The position numbers and the translations under genes are program-made. A DNA stretch of 64,000 bases from the NCBI GenBank assembly GCA_023052935.1, contig CM041298.1:24332192-24396191 (forward strand). Direction: 5' to 3'. The notes beneath the pieces were generated by a model. That model was not told the DNA's origin. It saw only the letters and a list, made by a program, of their open reading frames with translations, and did not search any database. The stretch is from Piezodorus guildinii (Eukaryota; Arthropoda; Insecta; Hemiptera; Pentatomidae). Shown in pieces: positions 1-11,845 of this stretch (position 1 is the first letter of the stretch; each line of letters starts with the position of its first letter).

Positions 1-149
1 CCTGTCGCGCCAGAGAAAAAAAAAATTATATTAATTTCCTAATCAGTAATAAATTTATTCCCTATTCGTCATTTTATACTAGCTTTTACAACTTCGTGTA
101 TAAGCTAAAATTACATTAAAAAATAATCATGCTCTTTTATCCTTTCGTT

Positions 150-515
150 ATATCGTCATCAAATTCGCCAAACTTGTATATTTAGTCGTCCTTTATCAAT
201 TTCATACAGATGAGATGGTTAATATTTTGGAATGTAGAAAACAAAAGGTAGTTTAGAGGAAGAAATAAAAAGATCGGCAATTTAGCCTTGTCAGACTATT
301 TTATCAGAATAAAACCTACATCACGTTAAAGCTCATTAAATTTTACATTGATATCGAGATTTTAATTAAAACTGTTTGAGCCGTTAGTGAGTAAATTGTA
401 ACAAGGCTCAAAATGCATGGTATAAAGTACCACTTTCGGTCAACTGATTTTAGTGAAAAAGTTGCTGTAACATCTCAGGCTTATAGTTGTCCTTAATATA
501 AAATTATAAACAGGA
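150..515 (+). repeat. Family A copy A1, degenerate internal fragment
   Basis: The stretch follows the family A consensus in the same order as intact copies: the AAAGGTA-type segment, the 'CAGAATAAAACCTACAT' segment near 305, and the 'AAAATGCATGGTATAAAG' segment near 411. Neither terminus is preserved and there are many substitutions, so this is an old copy. Bases 1-150 may be its diverged upstream part, since a similar sequence occurs inverted at 6890-6925. Confidence 0.55.
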
Positions 516-520
516 ATACA

Positions 521-1261
521 TCAAAAAGTTTCCTTTTACAGGTGTTTAGCAATCAGATCAAGAGATTCCTGACTTTTCCATATTTAGGGTATCAACTACT
601 GTTTGCTATAGCATGCTATTGGGCTAAACTATCAATTTCTATACAGGAATAACTGTAGAAACTCGGCGGGTTTAGCAAAATAACACAAATAGCATGATAT
701 AGCAAACGTAGTGAGTACCCCTATTGTAAGAAGTCTTTTACCTGGCCAAACCTCGGTGAAAATCTACAAAACAAAGAGTAATTATAATTAATATGGTATA
801 CTAGATTAAAAATTACTAATTACTTTACGATAAGATTCAACTATATCTACCCGATACACCTAAAATCGTAGTTGTTTAAGTTGACTTACCAATGAATTAT
901 GACGAACTTAGATATTGTTGTTAGTAATAATCAATATTTACAAATCTGGCTACAAATTTATTTACAATCAATAAATCTATATAAACTTTAAGAGCTCTTC
1001 TTTAATGTTTGAATCTCTTCCATGAATTAGGAGAAAGAGTTTACCCCAAAACGATGGTTTAAAACTCGCTTTATGATATTGCAATATCACAACAAGAAGG
1101 CATATTGGAACTTTTGTCTGAGTGAAAAAGAAACGAAGTTATCTAGGGACCATTTTCCCTGACCAAAGTAGGAATATCCTGACTTTTTCATATGTTTTTA
1201 AAATCCCTGACTTTTCCTGGTTTTCCCTGTCGCTAGACACCCTGATAATAATATTTAAAAT
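521..1261. other. AT-rich stretch, no gene recognised
   Basis: There is no convincing coding region and no terminal repeat that I can recognise. A pair of similar short segments about 'GCTATAGCATGCTA' and 'AGCATGATATAGCAAACGTAG' near 604-710 suggests a small inverted structure. The 72-codon open frame at 1122 has no domain and runs into the next repeat, so I do not call it. Confidence 0.4.
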
Positions 1262-1395
1262 ATGTATCCTCCTGTTGGTTTTCGTGCTGGACTTACACAA
1301 AACACATTTACAGACCTTTTTGCGGGGCTTGGTTATATAGACTCATAGAACTCTAAGACTTGTATTTCCGTTGAAAACTTGTATTCGAGAAACTA
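1262..1395 (+). repeat. Family A copy A2, 3' fragment
   Basis: The segment matches the part of family A that follows the microsatellite: 'ACAGACCTTTTTGCGGGGCTTGG', then the 'GTATTTCCGTTGAAAACT' stretch near 1360. The terminal palindrome is missing, so the copy is truncated. Confidence 0.5.
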
Positions 1396-1404
1396 TTTTT
1401 TGTT

Positions 1405-1790
1405 TCTTTGTTTATTTAACGTTACTTAATTTAAGCTAATGTGGTAAATTAATAAATTAGTAAAAATTAATTTAAGCTAGTGTGGCTACAGTGGGAGTTC
1501 TAAATTTCGCCTATACAAGGTTAATTGTGATAAGGATCTTTAAGTAAAGAAAAACAATTACTGGTAAACCTTTCGCACGATTTCGGTTAAACTCAAAACA
1601 AATCCTGTTACGCCGTCCTTCGTTGGGACGTTAAAAGTTGGTCGAGCCAGGCGATGTCAGGTACTCGTAAGATCCCTATCTAATTTAAAACCTGGATAGC
1701 AAAATTTAGGACTCCCTGTAGCATCGTCCGATTAGCCATGTAGCATAAAATAACGTTAAACGAATAAACAATAAAACCAATCAAAAAATC
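1405..1790. repeat. Rearranged SINE-1 fragments
   Basis: Two partial SINE-1 copies lie back to back. Bases 1405-1560 resemble the SINE tail in reverse ('TTTATTTAACGTTACTT', then the GTGGGAGTCCTA-like block). Bases 1608-1790 resemble the SINE body forward, from the 'TTACGCCGTCCTTCG' block through 'CACCTGGATAG'-like and 'GCATCGTCCGATTAGCCAT' blocks to a TTAAACGAATAAAC-like tail. Both are diverged and lack the tRNA-related head. Confidence 0.6.
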
Positions 1791-1926
1791 ACTTTGAAGT
1801 TATAAGGAAACAGAGAAATACTTTGCGAGGTTAAAAAAAAAAAAAGTTTCCGCTGTAAGACTAGTAACAGTGTTTTATAAGTGCTGTTGGAAAAAAGGCT
1901 TTATAAATTAAGTTTTTTTAGAACGT

Positions 1927-2222
1927 TTGCGTATTTATTAACGTCACTAATGCTAATGTGGCTAGTTAGACGATGCTACAGTGAGAGTCCTAAGTTTCGG
2001 CTATCCAGTTTTATTATGATATAGGTCATAAAAGAGTACTTGGCATGACACAGGACCGGGGCCACTTTCTTCTTACTTCCTTTCCGAAAGACCACAATTT
2101 TTCACACACCAAGAATTTTTCATTTAAATTAAACAAATCCTAGGATCACCTGTAAGTTTGAACCCGCGACCTTGGGCTTAGGAGACTGTGATGATAGCCA
2201 CTACATAACAACTGATCCCATT
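1927..2222 (-). repeat. SINE-1 copy, nearly full length, diverged
   Basis: Read on the minus strand the copy has a tRNA-related head with a B-box-like 'GGTTCAAACTTAC'-type region near 2150-2170, the body blocks shared with the other SINE-1 copies, and the AACGTCACT-type tail near 1940 on the plus strand. It is more diverged than the copies at 20.8 and 58.9 kb. Confidence 0.65.
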
Positions 2223-2513
2223 AAAATTAATTTGGGAATAATGCGTGATATTATAATATAGCTTAAAAATAATCGATTATTTCACTTTTTATATCACGAT
2301 TCAAAAATAAGGTAAAGTAGAAGCTTTATTTATTAAAGTAAATACGATGTAACTAAAAGAACTTACATCGCTGTTTACAAGAATAGCAAATTTCTAATTA
2401 CTTTTTTATAATATGATCTAGCTTGTTTACATTTACTAATGGAGAAGGTCTCTGCTGCATAAACAGTTAGATTTCTAATGAAGTTTTCACATACAGGAGA
2501 ACTGATAAAAAAA
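2223..2513. other. AT-rich spacer, nothing recognised
   Basis: No repeat shared with the rest of the window and no convincing ORF could be seen here. Confidence 0.4.
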
Positions 2514-3750
2514 TCTGTTGCGGGCAACACACGACTTTCACTTACCTCCGTTTTTAAATCGATTAAAGAATTTTCAATACAGTAAGAGATAAAAATGAGT
2601 GAAACCATTAAATAATTAGTTAAGAGAATTCTATAGAAACATGTGTTTGATTAAAAAATCTATTATATTATTATCTAAAATAATAACTTAGTTTTATCAG
2701 CTCTTCATCATTCTCTATTAACTTTAACAAGTTTTTACATTAGATAATATTTTTTCAATAATCTTTATCTTTCCAACGGCATATTATACGTGTATATTAC
2801 TGTTGCTATGTTTAACATAAAAAAATTGCATTGCACAGATATTTTTTTTCAGTTTTCCCCTTTCATTAGATATCGAATTCGTTCAAATTATATATTTACC
2901 TGTTTTTTATCAGTGGTAGCAAGGTAATTTGGTTATTTTTATAGAATCTACAAAATTAAAGGTACTTTAGTGAAAGAAAATGTGTTTCATTAAAAAATAT
3001 ATTATATTATTATCTAAAATAATCAGTTAGTTTTATCGGCTTTTCATTACTCTCTATTAATTTTTAAAAGCTTGTGTATGAGATAATATTTTTTTCTAAA
3101 ATCTTTAGCTTTCCAACGGTATATCATACATGTATATTACTGCTCTCATGTTCAAAAACAAAAAAATTGCATTAAAAAAATATTTTTTCTGTTTTCTCCT
3201 TTAGTTGGGTATCGAATTTATTTAATTTATATATTTACCTGGTTTTCAACTGCTTTAACAAGATAATAAAGTTATTTTTATTGAATCTACAAAATTAAAG
3301 GTGCTTTAGAGGTAGAAAATTTAAAATATCGGCATTTAAGCCCTGTCAGGCCATTTTAATCAGAATAAAACCTACATGACGTTTAAGCCTATTTAATTTT
3401 ACATCGATATAGCGAGTTTAATCAAAATCGTCGGAACTGTTTTTAAGAAAATCGAAAATAGGAGCAAATTGCATGGTATAAAGTGGCACTTCTGGTAAGC
3501 TCATTTTGATGAAAAAGGTTTTGTAACGTATCGGGCGTACATTTGTCTTAAATATGAAATTTCAGTTTTATAAGACTCACCGCTTCCGGCCGGGAGTTAC
3601 CACACACACACACACACACACAGACCTTTTTCCGGGGCTTGGTTATTTGGACCCAGGGGAACCTCAAATGTGTATTTCCGTTAAAAACTGGAATTCGAAA
3701 ATTTTCACGATCGCAATACTTTCCGTTACTATATATAGTAAGTGAAAGTA
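2514..3750 (+). repeat. Family A copy A3, with internal duplication
   Basis: The copy starts TCTGTTGCGGGCAACACACG, followed by the subterminal block ACTTTCACTTAC, and ends in the palindrome CTTACTATATATAGTAAG-type sequence followed by TGAAAGT. About 340 bp of the interior is present twice in direct order: the 'ATGTGTTT.ATTAAAAAAT' block occurs at 2640 and again near 2979. This makes it longer than the usual ~0.9 kb. An uninterrupted (CA)11 lies at 3601-3622. The open frames in it are not coding. Confidence 0.85.
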
Positions 3751-3897
3751 AAAATCTACTGTATATTGGTTGCTTCATAGATATTTAAAGGTTTCGACCT
3801 GTTTCAAACTCACTGTTCTTGGAAGGAATATATATCTAGATGCACCAATTAAATGTTACTTTTACGTAATATTTACAGTAGGGGTTAATGTTTATTG

Positions 3898-4822
3898 TAG
3901 CCTAAGAAAAATACTGCAAATTATTACACAATGGTTTATTATTTCCAGATAACAATATTGGAGAATGACTGTTTATAAGGCTGTTTATAGGCAATTAAGT
4001 AATATGAAAAGAACTAATTCGAAGCATTATATCATAACACTACCACTGATTTCACTTTTCTCTATCTTAAAAAATAACTGAGTTATAAGTGTATTTATGT
4101 GAAAAATATCAATTTTTTTTTTTCTCTTTTATATAATTATTAAAAAACTTTTTTTATCTACGAAAATAACGTAGTTATGAATCTATATAAGCGATATTTC
4201 AATTTTTTTTTTTTTCTTTTATATAATTATTCCCAGTTTTTTTGGTTAAAAAACAATAATGAATTTTTTTCTATCTTCGAAAATAATGTAGTTACAAGCG
4301 TATATATAGGCGAGATTTATTTTTTTTTTAATTTATCTTTTTTTTTTCTTTTATCGCGCTTTACTGATTCTAAAATTCTATACATACTTTTCTCTATCGC
4401 CAAAAAAACGAGTTATGAGAGTGAAAAATAAGTTTAATGTGAAAAATATCAATTTTTTTTCTTTTCTTTTTCTCTTTTATATAACATCAATATTTTTTTT
4501 CTATCTTAAAAAATAACAGAGTTATTGAATAAAATCGTTTTAATCAGCCGCCATTTTAAAACTAACCAGCTTATATCAACGTCTAGGTGTTAGGATCATC
4601 GTTGAATGGACTAGTATTTTATGGCGAATTTCAAAAAAATTGTCCAGTAGTTTCGGAGAAATGACCCTGTCGGCGGACAAACGGATTTTTTTTAAATTCG
4701 TTATTCGGATTCTACGCATCTTGAAACGTAAACCCACATATTTTGAGCTGAGGTTATTATATATTTTTTTTTTTTTTTGTTCGATTACAAAGGTTGATTA
4801 TTGAAAATAATAAACCAAAATC
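3898..4822 (+). repeat. Family B copy B1 (TIR element)
   Basis: Family B is defined by several copies here. It starts around 'TTATTACACAATGG' and TGGTTTATTATTTCCA, and ends with the inverted counterpart, here 'GAAAATAATAAACCA' at about 4804-4819. The interior is built from repeated ~120-180 bp blocks of the form 'CTATCTTCAAAAATAACTGAGTTAT' plus a T-run. The 3' part holds the 'CGGCCGCCATTTT' and 'AACGTCTAGGTGTTAGGATC' blocks and 'AGTAGTTTCGGAGAAATG'. There is no transposase, so it would be non-autonomous. Confidence 0.7.
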
Positions 4823-4852
4823 TGAAAACAATAACCTACACAATAAAAAAAA

Positions 4853-5753
4853 TCTGGTGCGGGCATCACACGACTTTCACTTACCTCTATTTTTAAAATC
4901 AATGAAAGAATTTTCAAATACAGTTAGAGATAGAAATACGTGAAACTATTAAATAATTAATTAAATTGAATTTATATAGATACATGTGTTTTATTAAAAG
5001 ATCTATTATATTATTATCTAATATAATCACTTAGTTTTATCTTCTTTTCATCGCTCTCTATTAACTTTTAAAAGCTTGAGTATAAGGTAATATTTATTCT
5101 AAAATCTTTAGCTTTCCAACGGTATATCATACATGTATATTACTGCTCTTATGTTCAAAAACGAAAAATTGCATTAAAAAAATATTTTTTCTGTTTTCTC
5201 CTTCAGTTGGGTATCGAGTTTATTCAATTTATACATTTACCAGTTTTTCATCAGCGTTAACAAGATAATCTAGTTATTATTATTGAATCTACAAAATTAA
5301 AGGTACTTTAGGGGAAGAAAATTTAAAATATCGGCCTTTAAGCCCTGTCAGACCATTTTTATCTAAATAAAACCTACATGAAATTAAAGCCCATTAAATT
5401 TTACATCGATATAGCGAGTTTAATCAAAATCGTCGGAACCGTTTTTGAGAAAATCGAAAAAAGGTGCAAAATGCATGGTATAAAGGGCCTCTTCTGGTAG
5501 GCTCATTTTGATGAAAAAAGTTTTGTCCCGTCTCGGGCGTATAGTCGTCTTAAATATGAAATTTCAGTTTCATAGGATTTACCGTTTCTGCCCGGGAGCT
5601 ACCACACACACCCACACACACACACAGACCGTTTTGCGGGACTTGGTTATTTGGACTCAGGGGACCCTAAAACGTGTATTTCCGTTGAAAACTGGAATTC
5701 GAAAATTTTCACGATCCCAATACTTCCCCTTACTATATATAGTAAGTGAAAGT
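4853..5753 (+). repeat. Family A copy A4, full length (~0.9 kb)
   Basis: This is one of the best intact copies. It begins TCTGGTGCGGGCATCACACG after an A-run, with the ACTTTCACTTAC block about 20 bp in. It has an interrupted (CA)n tract at 5603-5627 and ends with the CTTACTATATATAGTAAG palindrome and TGAAAGT, followed by an A-rich flank. No protein-coding capacity is evident; an 87-codon open frame across the CA tract is only a by-product. Confidence 0.88.
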
Positions 5754-6206
5754 AAAAATAAAATAAAGTAAAAATCCAAACAATCAATGTAAAAAACAAA
5801 ACAATAAAATTAAAAACAAAACAAATGATATTAAAAAACTAAACAATATAGAATAACAATATTTTGTTTATATGTTAATATATTAAAGTAATAATTTTTT
5901 TTTTTTTACATTTCAATATTGATGCAGAAGTATGTCTTTTGTAGGTTCATGTATGTTACGTTTTAGTGTGTTCTTGTCGTAATCACCTATTTTTTTAACG
6001 ATTGAGTTGTATGTAGTAGAAGTAAGAGAAAAAAAAACATTGTGCCAGCGAGTACGTATAGTTTTTAATATTTAATGACATTGATGAAGGACGGCGAAAT
6101 ATACAAGCTGTACGAATTTGATGACTAACAAAAGGATTAAGGATCGAAACGTAGTTTTTATTTTACGTTTTAGAAAAAAAGTAGTTTTTATGGGGAACAA
6201 ATTTTT
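5754..6206. other. A/T-rich flank, nothing recognised
   Basis: The first part is low-complexity AAAACAAAACAATAAAA-type sequence. The remainder is unique AT-rich sequence without a convincing ORF. Confidence 0.4.
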
Positions 6207-6930
6207 ACTTTCGCATACTTATATATAAAATATATTATAAGGGAAAATATTGCGATCGTAAAAATTTTCTAATTCCAGTTTTCAACGGAAATACACTTTG
6301 GTGTACCCTGACTAAGTGGCGCAAAAAAGTCTTTGTGTTTGAGGTAAGTTTAGCACGACAACGAAAAGTCGTATTTAACTTTCATATTTATTACATTTAT
6401 TTATATGGCTCGAGATGAAGACGAAGACGAAGCAGAAACTTCGTAATTAAAATCGGTGGAACAAAGGAGGCACTAAAAAACCATGCATTTCGCCATTTTT
6501 TTACTGATATCTCAAAAACGGGTCTCACGATTTTGATTAAAACCGATGTACAGATGTAAAATTGAATAGGCTTTAATATCAATCAGGTTTTGTTCTGATT
6601 TAAATACCCAGACAGGGCTTAAATGCAGATATATTAAATTTTCTTTCTCTAAATTATCGTTAATTTTATCGTTTCGAAAAATATTCGCCTTATCATTATC
6701 GAAGCATTGATAAAAAACGGATAAATATACAAGTTGAACGGATTTCATAAAGGAGAAGTGAGCAAGCATATTTTAAATGTATTTTCAGAGACAAGAACAG
6801 TAATATAGACGGATAATATACCGTTTGAAAGAGAACGACATTAGAAAAAAATATCATCTGATATCAAAAGTTGTAAATAGTAATATAAAGTGACGAATAA
6901 GGAATACACTTATTACTGATTAACAATTTA
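6207..6930 (-). repeat. Family A copy A5, degenerate
   Basis: Read on the plus strand this is family A in reverse: 'ACTTTCGCATACTTATATA' at the head, 'ATTGCGATCGTA' near 6250, 'CCAGTTTTCAACGGAAATACAC' near 6274, and the 'ATGCATTTCGCCATTTTT' segment near 6482. It is heavily diverged. The flanking sequence at 6930 is the target of the Jockey insertion. Confidence 0.6.
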
Positions 6931-6943
6931 GTATTATTATTTA
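6931..6943. repeat. Left target-site duplication of the Jockey element
   Basis: GTATTATTATTTA is repeated exactly immediately after the 3' A-tail at 11978-11990. This is the signature of target-primed reverse transcription. Confidence 0.85.
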
Positions 6944-7502
6944 TTTTTTTCAGTTGGAGTGTCATGGCCGACAGTGAAATACTGAATTCATATCGCTCTA
7001 TCATTGTAATTCTATATTTATTGTGAATCGTTATGAACAGTTTTCAGTCTTTGTAAAAGGTGATATTAAGAACATTTGGACATGATAACGATGTCGAACA
7101 CTTAGGTGAGTGTGTTTTAATTTATAACTAGCTCAATTACGAGGTGGTACTGAGTTAAGGCTGCCACGAGGCACTTAATCCTCTGGCTCTTATCACCAAC
7201 TTCACGGCCAGCCTGGCAACCTACCTGCTTCCAGCCGTCCTCAGTACGTATAGAGACTATAGAATTTCTTTTTTTTTTTTTCTCTTTTTTCCTTTTATAA
7301 TTTTTTTTTTCTTCCTAAAATGTTCTTTTTATTTTATTGTATATATTTATGTAAATAATTTAATTTTTAAGGATTAATTAATTTTTTTTTTAATATATAG
7401 GTCATATATATTTTTTCTTTTTTTTATTTCTTTTTTTTTTTTTTTTTTTTTCTCAAATTGATATTATTTTATTACTGACTCTAATTTTTGTAATTATTAA
7501 AT

Positions 7503-9127
7503 ATGGATTTAGAGCAAACCTCAAATGACGAGACTGAGGAAGAGACACAATTTTCGGAAATAAGCGAAACCGACTCCCAATATTTAAAACGACGCACTCT
7601 AAAAAAAAGAAATCGCCATTCTGCCCCGAATTCAGCCAGCAATTCACCGAACAAGAAAAAAAACAAATCGTCAAAAACTAAAATGCCACCTCAAAATAAA
7701 TCTCAACCTACACTCGCAGCCAATCTACTGCAGCCATTACATCAGACATATCGAAACCAGGTACCTCAGCAAGCAATAACCCAACTACCACGCTAAATAA
7801 ACCAAATCCGATTCAGGCGCCACAAGGTTTTACCGATCCCGAGCCACCACCCGTTTACGTATCGAAAATAGAAAATTTCTTACAATTTAGCAAAGAAATA
7901 GCGAATTTAATAGGACCAACTAATTTTCGATGTTTCTCTCGAGTCGGTGACGTAAAAATAAACACCACTTCCAAAGAAACCTATAAAACATTGATCAGCC
8001 ACCTCACATTAAAAAAATATGATTTTCACTGTTACCAGTTGAAACAGGAAAAATCCTACAGAGCAGTCTTACGGGGTCTCCATTCAACAACCCCTACAAA
8101 TGTTATAAAAGAAGAATTAGAAGAAATCGGTCACATTGTAAGAAATGTGTCATGTGTATTACACCCTACGGATAAATACCCTTTACCGTTATTTTTCGTG
8201 GATTTAGAGCCATCGACAAATAATTCAGACATTTTTAATATCAACCGGCTAGTTTACTCAACTGTTAAATTTGAGGAGCCAAGACAAAAAAATATCATTG
8301 TTCAATGCACCAAATGTCAAAATTTGGGGCATACAAAGATTTACTGTCACCACCAGGCCAGGTGCGTCAAATGTGCCGGCCCACACGCCTCTAACGAATG
8401 TAGCAGACCTAGAGATGAGCCAGCAGAATGCGCTCTCTGTGGAGAAGGACACCCGGCGAGCTACAGAGGATGCTCCGTCAACAAAAGTCAGTTCAGAAAC
8501 CGTACTCTACATATAGCAGTTAAACGCCCGGAAAAGAGTTACATCCAGCCTCCTGAGTTTCAATCTTCGGCTATTTTTCCTGAATTGGATAAAATACCAA
8601 CTCAAGCCACCACCCAGCAACCATCCACGTCAACAGGACCACCACAGGACCTTAATCCCCAATCAGAAACAACGAGAAAACAACAACCTCAGGCGCCTCG
8701 GGTCTCCCAACCTAAGCCTCAGACCTCTCAAATCAAGCAACAGACCTCCCAATCCAAGCCTCAGGCCAGATCTCTCCAGTCTAAACCTCAGTCAATTCCT
8801 TCCCATCATTTTCCGTTGCGGGTCAAATTACCACCTCCGCATCCACCCCCAAGTTCCACACTACCTATCCGGTCAAACCCAACCCAGCCTTCAAAAACCG
8901 AATCAACTCCTCGTACACCACAGCGTATCCATCCCCCAGCAACCAATTATAACCACATCAGCTACCCACCTCAGCCTCCTGACCCTTACTCTTTTTCCAA
9001 CCAACATCCTGTCGACATCACATCCATTCTATCATCCTTCCTTTTCGAAATTCAAGAGACCATTCGACCACTGATCAACCTCCTCACAAGATTCCTGTCT
9101 GAAATTCCTCTTAATATCCCACGATGA
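7503..9127 (+). pseudogene. Jockey ORF1 (gag-like nucleic-acid-binding protein), one frameshift
   Basis: The frame opens with an ATG at 7503 and encodes an acidic then basic, low-complexity N-terminus. The reading frame then shifts somewhere in about 7680-7796: the first frame stops at 7794-7796, and the main frame is already open upstream of 7991. The main frame carries the conserved Jockey gag region (RAVLRGLHSTTP, PLPLFFVDLEP) and three zinc knuckles: CTKCQNLGHTKIYC, CVKCAGPHASNEC and CALCGEGHPASYRGC (about 8308-8480). A Pro/Gln-rich tail follows. The protein would bind element RNA. The TTG at 7991 is not a real start; the ORF begins upstream. Confidence 0.87.
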
Positions 9128-11845
9128 GTTTAAAGCCCCTAGCTATCGTTTTGTGGAATGTTAATGGCCTACTGAACCACCGTGACGAACTTGACATCTT
9201 TCTACATGACAATCACATAGATATTGCACTTCTGACTGAAACTCACTTTACTCAGAGATCACATTTCTACGTACGTGACTACATAACTTGCAGATCGGAC
9301 CATCCAGACAATACTTCACATGCCGGCTCTTGCATTCTTGTTCATAAATCTTTACCCCATTCCCTTATTCCTTCTACTCCAACTGACGCCATTCAATCCA
9401 CCTCAGTAATCATTACAACCCGTCCTTACCATTTAACATTCTCAGCTGTATACTGTCGTCCTGGCAATGTCCTTTCATACCACCATCTTGAATCCTTATT
9501 CCGTTCCTTCGGACCGCGCTTTATTGCTGGAGGTGACTACAATGCTAAACACCAACGATGGGGTTGTCGATCCTCCAACTCCCGTGGTAATATCCTCTCT
9601 CATGTCTCAAACTCCAACTCTTACTCTATTCTTTCTCCCACGAACCCCACTTATTGGCCTACATCTCTGAAAAAACATCCTGATATCCTAGATATATTTG
9701 TTACCTCTCAGATTTCCCCTTCCCAAGCAATCATCAAGTCCTTAGACGACCTTTCATCAGATCATAGTCCAGTTTTGCTTTTATTACATTCAAACTTTGC
9801 TCCAAGACCCTCTCCCTCTACATTGATTACAGGACGAATCGACTGGGACAGATTTCGATATGATTTGGAAAATAAATTAGACTTGAAAATTCCTCTGGAG
9901 ACAACAAATGACATTGACAGAGCCATCGAAAAACTTACAACATTGATACAGACTAGTATAAAAGATAACGCCTCAAACAGGACAACTATCGACTCACAGC
10001 AGACTAACTTGCCACCTCACCTTTGCATCTTATTAAGGGAAAAACGTCGTGCAAGGGTAAGGTGGCATAGGACTAGATACCCATCCGACAAAACCTATTA
10101 TACGAAACTTACTAACAAATTAAAATCAGAAATTAAAAAGTTCAAAATTCAAAATTTAATTAATTTTACAGAAAATCTCACCACTACTGACAAATCACTA
10201 TGGACGACCACTAAGAAGCTGCTCAAGTTCAAAGACTGCAACTATCCACTCCTTACCGAATCCCAAAGATGGACAAGAACCGACGAGGAAAAAGCCCAGA
10301 TTTTTGGTCAACACCTTCTTAAAACTTTTATTCCTCACCCTGATATCCTTAATCCCGTTCATCTTGAATGTATTGAAGCAGAACTAACTATTCCTCTCCA
10401 AATGTCCCTTCCACCTAAAGCTTTTCATCCCTCAGAAATTTCCAGTATTATTCACTGTCTCCCTTCCCGCAAAGCTCCTGGGCCCGATCTAATCACATCC
10501 CAAATTTTAAAACTTCTTCCTCGAAAAGCCATCCTATTTTTACCTATATTTATAATGCTGTACTCCGCACAACATATTTTCCCAACCCCTGGAAATCATC
10601 AATAGTCAAAATGATCCATAAACCCAAAAAGCCGCATGAATATCCGTCCTCTTACCGCCCCATCTCTCTTTTATGTATCATGGGAAAAATCCTTGAAAAA
10701 CTCCTTCTGAAACGTATATATCCTATCCTTGATTCCAATAATATTATCCCCAATCATCAGTTTGGCTTCCGAACATCCCATTCAACAATCCAGCAGTGCC
10801 ATCGTGTGGTGGACGTAGTCTCCTCTGCTTTGGAGCGCGGATTGTACTGCACGGGAGCCTTTCTCGACGTAGAGCAAGCATTTGATAGAGTCTGGCATCC
10901 AGGATTGCTGTACAAACTCCGAAAATTCCTCTCTCCAACATACTTCCTTATCATCCAGTCCTACCTCACTGACAGATCCTTCAAAATAAATCACAATGGG
11001 TTCTACTCATCTCTTTTTACTCCGTCCGCTGGTGTCCCCCAAGGCAGTATCCTAGGACCCATTCTCTACACAGTATATACAGCTGATATCCCAACCAATC
11101 CTAACACTTTCCTTTCCACTTATGCTGATGACACTTGTGTGTTATCAGTCAATAACGATCCAACTGTTGCCTCTCAAACCCTTCAATCCCACATCAGAGA
11201 CCTTGAGATATGGTGTCAGAATTGGGGAATTAAAATAAATTCCAACAAATTCCATCAAATAACCTTTACCCTTCGTCGTAAGCCAATGACATCCTGTCCC
11301 ACAGTATCCTTTAATAATATTCCACTTGTCCCTGATTGTTTGTTTGTCCCTGATTGATTGTTGAACAGATCCGCTACCTAGGACTGCTCCTTGACAAACG
11401 TCTCACATGGAATCCACACACAAGACTGAAACGACAAGAAACTGCTCGCCGCTTTCGATTACTTCAACACTTACTAGACAGACGCTCAAACCTTCCACTT
11501 AACTACAAAAGGCTCATCTACATGACCATCATAAGGCCTATATGGACATACGGAGTTGAGCTTTGGGGCTCTACTAAACCATCGAATTCTTCCCGTATCC
11601 AATCCTTACAATCTAAAATTCTTCGTAAAATCCTCAACGCTCCTTACTTTGTCACAAATAAAATCATCCATAAAGACCTAAATGTTCCATATGTTGCTGA
11701 TTTGGCCCGAATTAGATATCAATCCTTCTATGACAAACTCCATTCCCACTCCAACCCACTAGTTTCAACCCTTGCTTCCTCTTCGATTCCTGATAATCCC
11801 CCGAGGCGTCTGAAAAGAAGATGGCCTCGAGACCTTCTTGTTTAA
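9124..11845 (+). pseudogene. Jockey ORF2 (endonuclease and reverse transcriptase), two frameshifts
   Basis: The N-terminal part (9124-10605) is an apurinic-like endonuclease: LWNVNGLLNHRDEL, LLTETHFT, GGDYNAKH and SSDHSPV mark the usual motifs. A one-base frame change near 10575-10590 ends this frame with TAG at 10603-10605. The RT continues in the next frame (10611-11357) with SYRPISLL, QFGFRTSHST, the catalytic YADD at 11121-11132, and GVPQGSILGP. A second break lies at 11329-11357, where a short GTCCCTGATTG-type unit is duplicated. The third segment (11354-11845) holds the C-terminal RYLGLLLDKRLTW region. ORF2 of this group lacks RNase H, as here. Confidence 0.88.

Noticed and set aside
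1122..1340. 72-codon plus frame
   Set aside because: It runs into a family A fragment and has no conserved content.
3601..3622. CRISPR-like array
   Set aside because: The repeats are plain CA microsatellites or dispersed eukaryotic elements; no regularly spaced direct repeats with unique spacers exist.
3548..3778. Open frames across the CA tract in family A copies (also near 5508, 44328, 55449)
   Set aside because: They are by-products of the (CA)n tract read as Thr-His or Val-Cys repeats, shift between copies, and have no conserved start or domain.
4177..4431. 84-codon Phe-rich frame
   Set aside because: It is a T-run artefact inside family B and is not conserved among the other copies.
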